Shown here: positions 57,686 to 64,000 of the stretch, in pieces
Layout of the letters: each line of letters starts with the position of its first letter
Position numbering within the stretch: the first letter of the stretch is position 1
DNA from: Acinetobacter tandoii DSM 14970 = CIP 107469
GTDB taxonomy: Bacteria; Pseudomonadota; Gammaproteobacteria; Pseudomonadales; Moraxellaceae
Assembly: GCF_000400735.1 (NCBI RefSeq)
Contig: NZ_KE007375.1
Location: 62,001-126,000, forward strand
Length of the DNA: 64,000 nt
Reading direction: 5' to 3'
Notes under the pieces: model-generated
The model's input: only the letters and a program-made list of their open reading frames with translations
Databases searched by the model: none
Told to the model about the DNA's origin: nothing
Translations under genes and position numbers: made by a program

Positions 57686-58499
57686 ATGTTGCGGGTACCG
57701 TATGTAACACTCGTTGATGTAACTGCGCTAGCCCCATGTTCATTTCACGTTGTACGGTTGCGGTTAAACTTTCAACCGTGTGTCCTTCAGTATCAATCAT
57801 TGGTAAAGTTAACAAATGTGCAGTCACTTTCGGCATTTCCAACACATTTTTAATATGATCAACAAAGCTGGTTTCGCCAATAAACGGCGCCACCATATCT
57901 AACTCCCCTTGCTGATTCACATAACAAATTACGCAGACCTGAACAGGTCGCTGCGCTTCAATCGCTGCCCCCAAAATTCGGCCATGTACTTTTTTAATCC
58001 GTGTACCATCGGAAGTCGTTGCTTCAGGAAAAAACAACACAGGAATATCTTGTTTAAGAAAGTGGGCAATCTGTTCACGAATTTTGATTGAATCTCCCGA
58101 ACCTCGTTTAATAAACAAAGTTCCACCCGCTTTAGCCAGTTTTCCAAATACAGGCCATTTTTCAATTTCAGCCTTAGCCAAAAAGAATACGCGCGCCCCA
58201 GAACCTAATACGGCAATATCGAGCCAAGAAATATGATTACTGACCCACAAAGCAGGTTCACGCGGAATCGCGCCATGCACTTCAACTTCAAGGTTGAACA
58301 CCTTACATAATTGACGGCAAAAATACTGAACGTAGCGGGTATTATTGGCATTGTTCGGGTCTTTATACAAACCATGACGAGCAACCAGATAGAATCCTTC
58401 CGAAACCACACCTAAGCCTGCACTGAGCTTTCGACCATACAAGAACAGCTTGGAAATTGGATTCAATGAAGACGTTTGAGCAGCTGAATTTTCTTTCAT
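57666..58499 (-). CDS. 1-acyl-sn-glycerol-3-phosphate acyltransferase (PlsC family)
   Basis: 277 aa. Lysophospholipid acyltransferase motifs are SNHISWLDIAVL (H-x4-D, about residues 94-99), LFIKRGSGDS and FPEATTSDGTRIKKVHGRI (substrate-binding FPE motif). A hydrophobic N-terminal segment anchors it in the inner membrane. Acyl acceptor is probably lysophosphatidate. Family assignment is secure; which of several plsC paralogues it is cannot be stated. Confidence 0.9.
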   Translation of the reverse strand: MKENSAAQTSSLNPISKLFLYGRKLSAGLGVVSEGFYLVARHGLYKDPNNANNTRYVQYFCRQLCKVFNLEVEVHGAIPREPALWVSNHISWLDIAVLGSGARVFFLAKAEIEKWPVFGKLAKAGGTLFIKRGSGDSIKIREQIAHFLKQDIPVLFFPEATTSDGTRIKKVHGRILGAAIEAQRPVQVCVICYVNQQGELDMVAPFIGETSFVDHIKNVLEMPKVTAHLLTLPMIDTEGHTVESLTATVQREMNMGLAQLHQRVLHTVPATSNRALI

Positions 58500-58682
58500 A
58501 TATTTTGACTAACCAGCAAAACCTTGTGAGTATTTGATGAACTTTGCTTCATTCTATACGGTTCATTCCCCACATGCATTGATTATAAAAACCGAATATG
58601 AACATTACAAAATCCAATTTTAATTCAAATGGCAACTTCATTATGATGGTTTTATAGCCATTAAAATGAATGGGTGTAACAT

Positions 58683-58820
58683 ATGCGAACTCATACACCA
58701 CCTCAAAAATCCAAGTCATCTCATCACTGGTTACATACACTACAAGTGGTCATCGGCTTTAGTATTCTGTATTTTGCTGCCATCATTCTGTTTGCAAAAT
58801 TATTCGCTGCCACGTTATAA
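58683..58820 (+). CDS. 45-aa single-membrane-segment protein upstream of hflX
   Basis: ATG 58683 to TAA 58818-58820, encoding MRTHTPPQKSKSSHHW then one hydrophobic helix (about residues 21-42, VVIGFSILYFAAIILFAKLF) and a short end. The N-terminus is positively charged with His, so the C-terminus probably faces the periplasm. GGGTG lies about six bases upstream of the ATG. The frame is short, but the signal-anchor layout and absence of any other gene in the 390-base gap support it. Function unknown; no family is recognised. Confidence 0.6.
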   Translation: MRTHTPPQKSKSSHHWLHTLQVVIGFSILYFAAIILFAKLFAATL

Positions 58821-58889
58821 AGCAACGAATCACAAGCATCTCGGCCCTTTTTCCACTAGAATAGAATTTTAAAGTGGAGAAATGGCTGA

Positions 58890-60221
58890 GTGGCAAATTT
58901 AAAACGACATCAAGGTGGTGAACGCATTATTCTGGTTAGCGTTTCTGTGCAAATGCTGGAAAATCTTGATGCCGAAGAATTCAATTTGCTGGCTCAATCG
59001 GCTGGTGCTGAAATCTTGGCACATATACACGCACAGCGGGTTAAACCCGATGCCAAACTTTTCATTGGCTCAGGCAAAGCCGAAGAAATTGCTGAACTTG
59101 TTGCAGAATATGAAGTCGACTTAGTCATTTTTGACCATGCATTAACGCCTGCACAAGCCCGTAATCTCGAATACATCCTCAAATGCCGAGTGGTCGATCG
59201 CAATGAATTAATTCTGGATATTTTCGCTCAGCGTGCGCGTACCTTTGAAGGTAAGCTACAAGTTGAATTGGCTCAATTACAACACCTCTCCTCTCGTTTA
59301 ATTCGCAGTCGCGGAACCCTAGACAGTCAAAAAGGCGGGATCGGTTTACGTGGCCCTGGTGAAACCCTGCTCGAAACAGATCGTCGTCTTTTAAAAATTC
59401 GCATGGGGCAACTCAAAGCCAAACTCGATAAAGTTCGACAAACTCGTCTGCAAGGTCGTGTTGCACGCCAAAAAGCGGCTGTTCCAACCGTATCTTTAGT
59501 TGGCTATACCAATGCGGGAAAATCCACCCTCTTCAATGTTTTAGCCAATAGCGATGTTTATGCGGCTGACCAACTGTTTGCGACCTTAGATCCAACCTTA
59601 CGCCGACTTTCATGGGAAGGCATTGGCACTGTAGTCTTGGCAGATACGGTTGGTTTTGTACGGAATCTTTCTCATTCTTTAGTCGAATCATTTAAAGCCA
59701 CTTTAGAAGAAACACTAGAAGCCACCTTGTTACTTCATGTGATTGATTCAAGTAGTTCAGAAATGTTGGAACAAATTGAAGCAGTTGAAAAAGTACTCAA
59801 AGAGATTGGAGCCGATGTTCCTGTACTTCGGGTCTACAACAAAATTGACCAAAGCGCTGAAGATGCAAAAATTGTGTACAGCCAGCCTAACTGCCCTGAA
59901 CGTGTTTATGTCTCAGCCCATACAGGACAAGGCATCGAGTTGTTACAACAAGCGGTACATGAATGTTTGATGGGACAAATTCAAAACTTCGATCTGACAC
60001 TGAAACCCGCTTATGGAAAACTGCGTACCCAACTCTATACCCTCAATGTGATTCAATCCGAGCATTATGATGATGAAGGCAATCTACATCTGAACGTTAA
60101 AATTGCACCTGCAAAATTAGAACAACTGATTCGTCAGGCACATTTACCGCTCGATCAAATTCTCGGGGAGAAAGCAGCACTGTTTGAGAGAACGCTAGAG
60201 GAGTTTGAAATCAAATCCTAA
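58890..60221 (+). CDS. hflX: GTPase HflX
   Basis: 443 aa with a GTG start at 58890 (GGAGA ten bases before). A ribosome-rescue or heat-responsive GTPase that splits stalled 70S ribosomes. The N-terminal HflX domain (GSGKAEEIAEL, then GGIGLRGPGETLLETDRRLLKIR at about 149-171) precedes the G domain: GYTNAGKSTLF (205-215), DPTLRRL, ADTVGFVRNL (switch II) and YNKID. Length is standard. Good core-gene marker. Confidence 0.96.
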   Translation: MANLKRHQGGERIILVSVSVQMLENLDAEEFNLLAQSAGAEILAHIHAQRVKPDAKLFIGSGKAEEIAELVAEYEVDLVIFDHALTPAQARNLEYILKCRVVDRNELILDIFAQRARTFEGKLQVELAQLQHLSSRLIRSRGTLDSQKGGIGLRGPGETLLETDRRLLKIRMGQLKAKLDKVRQTRLQGRVARQKAAVPTVSLVGYTNAGKSTLFNVLANSDVYAADQLFATLDPTLRRLSWEGIGTVVLADTVGFVRNLSHSLVESFKATLEETLEATLLLHVIDSSSSEMLEQIEAVEKVLKEIGADVPVLRVYNKIDQSAEDAKIVYSQPNCPERVYVSAHTGQGIELLQQAVHECLMGQIQNFDLTLKPAYGKLRTQLYTLNVIQSEHYDDEGNLHLNVKIAPAKLEQLIRQAHLPLDQILGEKAALFERTLEEFEIKS

Positions 60222-60268
60222 ATCGGTTAAAACGTGATAAGTAAAATTTTTTAGTGTAATGACAAATC

Positions 60269-60640
60269 ATGGATTGGGTAAAAAGTATTGATTGGCCAGC
60301 ATGGATGGGTACACTTTTTTTAATTATTGGGTTCCGTGAATGTGCGGTCTGGATCATGACGCAGTTCAATCATCCTGAATTGGGTAATTTGATTGGATTA
60401 ATTAGCTTATTAGTACTGCTTTTGCTCTGGCGTAAGTTCCGCAAAGTCCCTGCCCGACTGGTCGATACCAATAATAAAATCATGAAAGAAAGCGCCTTTG
60501 CCTTTTTACCGATTAGTGCAGGCTCTTTACTTATGTTAGTTCATATGGGCAGTGAAATTCCGCTATTTGTAGTGGTTCTGGTGGTGAGTACGCTTATTCC
60601 ACTCTGGGTTTACGCCAAAATGGCAAAGCGCTGGCTATAG
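60269..60640 (+). CDS. LrgA/CidA-like membrane protein
   Basis: 123 aa with four hydrophobic segments. The stretch ESAFAFLPISAGSLLMLVHMG resembles the LrgA/CidA pattern of a helix ending in a PAGVG-type turn. Ten bases separate its stop from the LrgB-like gene, the usual order of the lrgAB/cidAB pair. The first gene of such pairs acts like a holin or organic-acid exporter component. The LrgA assignment is weaker than that of its partner. Confidence 0.75.
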   Translation: MDWVKSIDWPAWMGTLFLIIGFRECAVWIMTQFNHPELGNLIGLISLLVLLLLWRKFRKVPARLVDTNNKIMKESAFAFLPISAGSLLMLVHMGSEIPLFVVVLVVSTLIPLWVYAKMAKRWL

Positions 60641-60649
60641 GAAAAGCAC

Positions 60650-61324
60650 ATGTTCTCAATTCTATCTGGTTTTCTCATTACACTTATTGCCTATCTATGT
60701 GCCAAACCAATCAATAAAAAGATTCCACAAATTCCCGTGATTGTCATCGGGATGTTTTTTGTTATCGGTTTACTGTTTTTATTCGGCATTCCCTACGAAT
60801 CCTATATGCAGCAAACCAATACCATCTTCAGTCACTTACTCGGCTATGTGACTGTCGCACTTGCCATTCCCTTAGCTGCCATGCGTTATGATGATTTACC
60901 TCCTAAAGCCATTATCAGTATTTTGGTTTTTGCAAGTATCAGCGCAGTTGCACTTCCTATGGGCTTGGCGTATTTGTTACATATGGCCGATTCAACCATC
61001 ATGGCGTTCGCTACCCGCGCTGTAACTACCCCGATTGCCATCAATATTGCAACTTTATTGCACGCACCAGTCACGCTAGTGATTCTAATTGTCATTTTAT
61101 CGGGTGTGATTGGTGCAGCATTTTCTCCACTCATCTTACGCCATATTAATGATGAACGTGCGTCAGGGCTAGCGCTAGGTCTTGCTGCACATGCCATTGG
61201 CACAGCTCAGGCTTGGCAACGAGGTAGTATTGCAGGACGCTATGCAGCATTTGGCATGGCCGTAAATGCCGTTTTCACTGCAATTTGGCTGCCAACTTTC
61301 ATACTTTACCTGCAAAATATGTGA
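60650..61324 (+). CDS. LrgB family membrane protein
   Basis: 224 aa with about six to seven membrane segments. LrgB features are ISILVFASISAVALPMGLAYLL, FATRAVTTPIAINIATLL and GLALGLAAHAIGTAQAW (the family HG-T-A motif region). Together with the preceding LrgA-like gene it forms the two-subunit putative antiholin or small-acid (pyruvate/glycolate-type) transporter. Substrate not known here. Two genes in one operon after hflX. Confidence 0.9.
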   Translation: MFSILSGFLITLIAYLCAKPINKKIPQIPVIVIGMFFVIGLLFLFGIPYESYMQQTNTIFSHLLGYVTVALAIPLAAMRYDDLPPKAIISILVFASISAVALPMGLAYLLHMADSTIMAFATRAVTTPIAINIATLLHAPVTLVILIVILSGVIGAAFSPLILRHINDERASGLALGLAAHAIGTAQAWQRGSIAGRYAAFGMAVNAVFTAIWLPTFILYLQNM

Positions 61325-61412
61325 CCAACAGAACATTCCAAATGGTTGTTTTGTACAGAAAACAACCCTAAGATAGATTTTGTTTAGTCGATTAAGTCAG
61401 CAAAAGGAATTT

Positions 61413-61862
61413 ATGATGGGGAAAGCTAAATTTATCAGCGCACTTGTTCTATCTGCTTTTAGTAGCATGGCTTTTGCAGAAGATATTTCAGGAACATGGA
61501 AGAACATTGATGACAAAACTGGCTCTTCTAAAGCCGTTTTAGAAATTCGTCAGGAATCAAATGGTACCTATACAGCCAAAGTTGTAAAGGTAACACCACG
61601 CCCAGGTTATACACCTAAAGACACCTGTATAGATTGTCCTGCACCTTATACCAACAAGCCAATTTTGGGGATGGATGTACTCAAAGGTTTAAAGCATGAA
61701 GAAGGTTTAAATTATTCTGGTGGTAAAATTATTGACCCACTTTCAGGGAAAATTTACAGTACCAAAGCTAAAATGAGTGCTAACGGTAAACGTTTAACCT
61801 TACGTGGATATGTCGGTGTTTCTGCATTAGGTCGCAGCCAAACTTGGATTCGCCAAGAATAA
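61413..61862 (+). CDS. DUF2147 exported protein, copy 1
   Basis: 149 aa from ATG 61413 (AAGGA five bases before). A signal peptide (about 1-22, FISALVLSAFSSMAFA) leads to EDISGTWKNIDDKTGSSKAVLEIR, the DUF2147 opening. Further hallmarks are PRPGYTPKDTC, CPAPYTNKPILGMDVLKGL and IIDPLSGKIYSTKAKMS. DUF2147 proteins are small beta-rich periplasmic proteins without an agreed role. It is closely related to the next gene, indicating tandem duplication. Confidence 0.92.
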   Translation: MMGKAKFISALVLSAFSSMAFAEDISGTWKNIDDKTGSSKAVLEIRQESNGTYTAKVVKVTPRPGYTPKDTCIDCPAPYTNKPILGMDVLKGLKHEEGLNYSGGKIIDPLSGKIYSTKAKMSANGKRLTLRGYVGVSALGRSQTWIRQE

Positions 61863-61879
61863 GAAATCACACAAGATTA

Positions 61880-61904
61880 AACCGCCAAATAGGCGGTTTT
61901 TTTA
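61880..61904 (+). terminator. intrinsic terminator of DUF2147 copy 1
   Basis: AACCGCC, loop AAATA, GGCGGTT, then a T-run; 17 bases after the stop. Confidence 0.88.
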
Positions 61905-62051
61905 TGGCCAAACGAATCATATTCAAGTTTCAAGTAAATTGACTCCGTAGTTTACCAAATCTTAACATTTTCATCGGGATAAACGATAAAGTGGGCATCC
62001 ATATCCCAGCGATATAACAATGTATAAGATTTTTACATTAATAGGGAATAC

Positions 62052-62504
62052 ATGAAAAAAATCATCTCTTTAAGCTTCTTCACAGGTTTAGTCATCGTAA
62101 GTACGGCTGCTCTAGCACAAGATATCTCAGGCACTTGGCAGCAAATTGACGATAAAACAGGTTCACCCAAGGCAGTGATTGAAATTCGTAAAGAATCCAA
62201 TAATACCTATACGGGAAAGATCACCAAAATTACCCCCCGTCCAGGTTATACCCCACGTGAACGCTGCAACAATTGTCCTGCACCATACACCAATCAGCCA
62301 ATCTTGGGGATGGAGATATTAAAGGGACTTAAACAAGTCGAGGGGACAAACAATTACGAAAAAGGACGTGTGATTGATCCTCTGTCTGGTAAGTTTTACG
62401 ATGCGAAAATGAAGCTGAGTACAACAGGCAAACGCCTATCTTTGCGTGCCTATTTGGGTGTTTCCGCTTTAGGACGCAATCAAACTTGGTTAAGAATTGA
62501 ATAA
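62052..62504 (+). CDS. DUF2147 exported protein, copy 2
   Basis: 150 aa with a signal peptide (about 1-23, ending ALA before QDISG). The same layout as copy 1: DISGTWQQIDDKTGSPKAVIEI, PRPGYTPRERC, CPAPYTNQPILGMEILKGL and VIDPLSGKFYDAKMKLS. Two cysteines (ERCNNC) are conserved with copy 1. It is separated from copy 1 by a terminator, so each has its own promoter. A decayed third copy lies further downstream at about 62780-63133. Confidence 0.92.
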   Translation: MKKIISLSFFTGLVIVSTAALAQDISGTWQQIDDKTGSPKAVIEIRKESNNTYTGKITKITPRPGYTPRERCNNCPAPYTNQPILGMEILKGLKQVEGTNNYEKGRVIDPLSGKFYDAKMKLSTTGKRLSLRAYLGVSALGRNQTWLRIE

Positions 62505-62779
62505 GCGCTTATTAAAAAATGGATTGGGCAGTTTCAGCTCAATCCAACATGATTTCCAACGCATTCTAAGCAAATAAAAAGCAATCATATATCCAATAAA
62601 TAAACTATAAGTTCTCACTTGACCCGTTGTTTCCCTATTGTGCACATCCAACTTACCCACCATATTTTAATGAGAGAAACAACGTCAATTATTTCTAATG
62701 GACATAAAAAATAAAAGAAATGTCATTTTAATCACTTTTGGCTTTAATACTTTATAAGATACTGTTTTTTAATATATAT
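62505..62779. other. AT-rich gap between DUF2147 copies
   Basis: 275 bases with a weak 9-bp hairpin (62521-62545, two wobble-tolerant arms GGATTGGGC and GCTCAATCC, no T-run) that may end the copy 2 transcript. Nothing else can be supported. Confidence 0.5.
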
Positions 62780-63133
62780 ACCACAAGAATATAGCAATAT
62801 ATGATGATCAGTTTGGAAATTCCCAAGCCATCATCGAAATACCTAAACAATATGACAATACTTCTGGTTAAGGTTCATTTCATTAAATGAATTAGCTATT
62901 CCACAAGCCCTTATACCATTTCACTAATCTTAAGGATGACTATTCTGAAGGGATTCAAAAATGTTCAAGGCTCATCTAGCTACAATTAGGGCCCTATAAT
63001 TGATCCATTCAATGGCCAAATTTATGATGCCAAGATGAAACTCAATCCTTCAGGTATACGCTTATCATTGCGTGTCTATATGGGTTCATCTTCATCTATT
63101 TGGGGGTGTAGTCAGACTTTGGGAAGCATCTAA
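62780..63133 (+). pseudogene. decayed third DUF2147 copy
   Basis: Translation in shifting frames matches copy 2 in order: GNSQAIIEIPKQYDNTSG (against GSPKAVIEIRKESNNTYTG), a segment reading as TILKGFKNVQGSSSYN (against EILKGLKQVEGTNNY), then IIDPFNGQIYDAKMKLN and GIRLSLRVYMG to the end. There are several stops, small indels and no start or signal peptide. It is therefore a relic of a tandem triplication. The left edge (62780) is approximate, the right edge is the stop at 63131-63133. Confidence 0.85.
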
Positions 63134-63140
63134 CAAAGTC

Positions 63141-63170
63141 AAAAAAAGCCACGAAATCGTGGCTTTTTTT
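63141..63170 (-). terminator. intrinsic terminator of apaH
   Basis: AAAAAGCCACGA and TCGTGGCTTTTT with a two- to four-base loop; T-run on the minus strand. It abuts the apaH stop at 63170. Confidence 0.9.
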
Positions 63171-64000
63171 CAATTCATCACTGGATTATCGACTGCAAAA
63201 AGCTCTTGGTCTTCCAGACGATATGCCAATAATTGATTACCCCAGACACACCCGCCATCTACATTTTGAATATGCGGATTAATGGTTCGACCTTGTAAGG
63301 CTGCCCAATGACCAAAAATGACTTGATGGGTTTCTGCTGCTTTCGAATCAAATTCAAACCACGGCTGAAATCCTTCAGGCATTGGATCATCCAGTGCATC
63401 TTTAAAGCTAAATTCCAAGCGACCTTCTGCATTGGTCAAACGCATCCGCGTGAGATAGTTGGTAATGCAACGTAAGCGTGCATTTCCATTTAACTCATCC
63501 GACCATACATCAGGTTGCGTACCGTACATCTCTTGTAAAAAGGCATCCATCACAGCAAAGTCTTCATGACCAATGACTGCTTCGACCTCTTTCGCCAAAG
63601 TAGCCGTTTGTTCAGCAGTCCAAATACATGGAATACCCGCATGAGTCAAAATGGTCTGTTCATTCGGAAACAAGCAAAGCGGTTGCTTGCGTAACCAGTC
63701 AATCAAATCATCACTATCAATGGCATCAATTACATCTCGGGTACGGTCTTTATCTTTTACTGATTTCAAGCCGCGTGCACATGCCAAAAGCGTTAGGTCA
63801 TGATTACCCAACACTGTCGCAGCAGAACCTCGTTCTACCAGTTTTTTAATAAATCGTAATGCCCCAATTGAGTTTTCTCCACGCGCAACCAAATCACCTG
63901 CAAACCAGATAAAGTCTTGATCGGGGTCAAACTGAATTGACTTCAATAAGGCCTTTAAGGCTTCAAAACAGCCTTGCACATCTCCAATGACATAATTATA
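63170..64000 (-). CDS. apaH: symmetrical bis(5'-nucleosyl)-tetraphosphatase, 5' end missing
   Basis: Hydrolyses Ap4A to two ADP. The frame stays open to base 64000, so the N-terminus lies beyond the window; 276 codons are seen. Phosphoesterase motifs are GDVQGCF (GDxxG), FAGDLVARGENS (GDxxxRG), VLGNHDLTLL (GNHD), THAG and FGHWAAL. The first residues visible read YNYVIGDVQGCFEAL, the usual ApaH start region, so only a few codons are missing. Confidence 0.95.
   Translation of the reverse strand, partial: YNYVIGDVQGCFEALKALLKSIQFDPDQDFIWFAGDLVARGENSIGALRFIKKLVERGSAATVLGNHDLTLLACARGLKSVKDKDRTRDVIDAIDSDDLIDWLRKQPLCLFPNEQTILTHAGIPCIWTAEQTATLAKEVEAVIGHEDFAVMDAFLQEMYGTQPDVWSDELNGNARLRCITNYLTRMRLTNAEGRLEFSFKDALDDPMPEGFQPWFEFDSKAAETHQVIFGHWAALQGRTINPHIQNVDGGCVWGNQLLAYRLEDQELFAVDNPVMN

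Noticed and set aside
1-64000. tRNA or rRNA genes, CRISPR arrays, prophage blocks or a replication origin.
   Set aside because: No cloverleaf-type sequence, regularly spaced repeats, phage structural genes or dnaA-box cluster was noticed. Short tRNAs could be missed by eye.

Overview
The window looks like a chromosomal segment of an Acinetobacter species (Gammaproteobacteria, Moraxellales). The AT-rich coding style, an Omp38-type OmpA, paired pilT/pilU, membrane PQQ glucose dehydrogenase next to an OprB-type porin, DUF2147 and DUF1176 exported proteins, and an siroheme reductase followed by a DUF934 gene all fit this genus. The species cannot be fixed from the sequence alone. The window opens inside gatA and closes inside apaH.

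Layout. 1-2.5 kb: gatA (3' part) and gatB of the Asp/Glu-tRNA amidotransferase. 2.5-10.6 kb: an accessory island. A low-GC gene for an FRG-domain protein starts directly on the gatB terminator. It is split by a 6.5-kb element (2713-9241) with 24-bp terminal inverted repeats (22/24 identical), a perfect 8-bp target duplication (TAATTTTC) and an IS1595-family transposase. The cargo is a complete Type III restriction-modification pair (mod and res), a small DUF6471 protein and a 141-aa winged-helix-like protein. Removing the element and one target copy rejoins the FRG gene exactly in frame as 495 codons. 10.8-20.7 kb: exported proteins of unknown role, a DJ-1/PfpI protein, a SbmA/BacA-type peptide transporter, a Sel1-repeat protein, an AEC carrier and an old-yellow-enzyme oxidoreductase. 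20.9-29.1 kb: mutM with an overlapping parvulin, mscL, typA/bipA, an NCS2 nucleobase permease, rsmC and lysP. 29.1-34.6 kb: a candidate small RNA, YggS, pilT-pilU, ompA and a lone fimT-like pseudopilin. 34.6-50.4 kb: a thiolase, a rhomboid protease, sulfite reductase with DUF934, gcd with a porin, a CaiB-type CoA-transferase, an AraC regulator, a NUDIX protein, and a two-gene fatty-acid beta-oxidation operon. 50.5-64 kb: a GNAT protein, a methyltransferase, a TrhA/hemolysin III protein, an MHS transporter, a phosphoesterase, a phospholipase D-type lipoprotein, a PlsC acyltransferase, hflX, an LrgA/LrgB-like pair, two tandem DUF2147 genes plus a decayed third copy, and apaH.

Most of the window is ordinary core genome with compact operons and clear intrinsic terminators. 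The part that stands out is the transposon carrying a Type III restriction-modification system, inserted into an FRG-domain gene. Insertion boundaries, target duplication and the original gene can all be read directly from the sequence. No tRNA, rRNA, CRISPR array, prophage or second transposase was seen.
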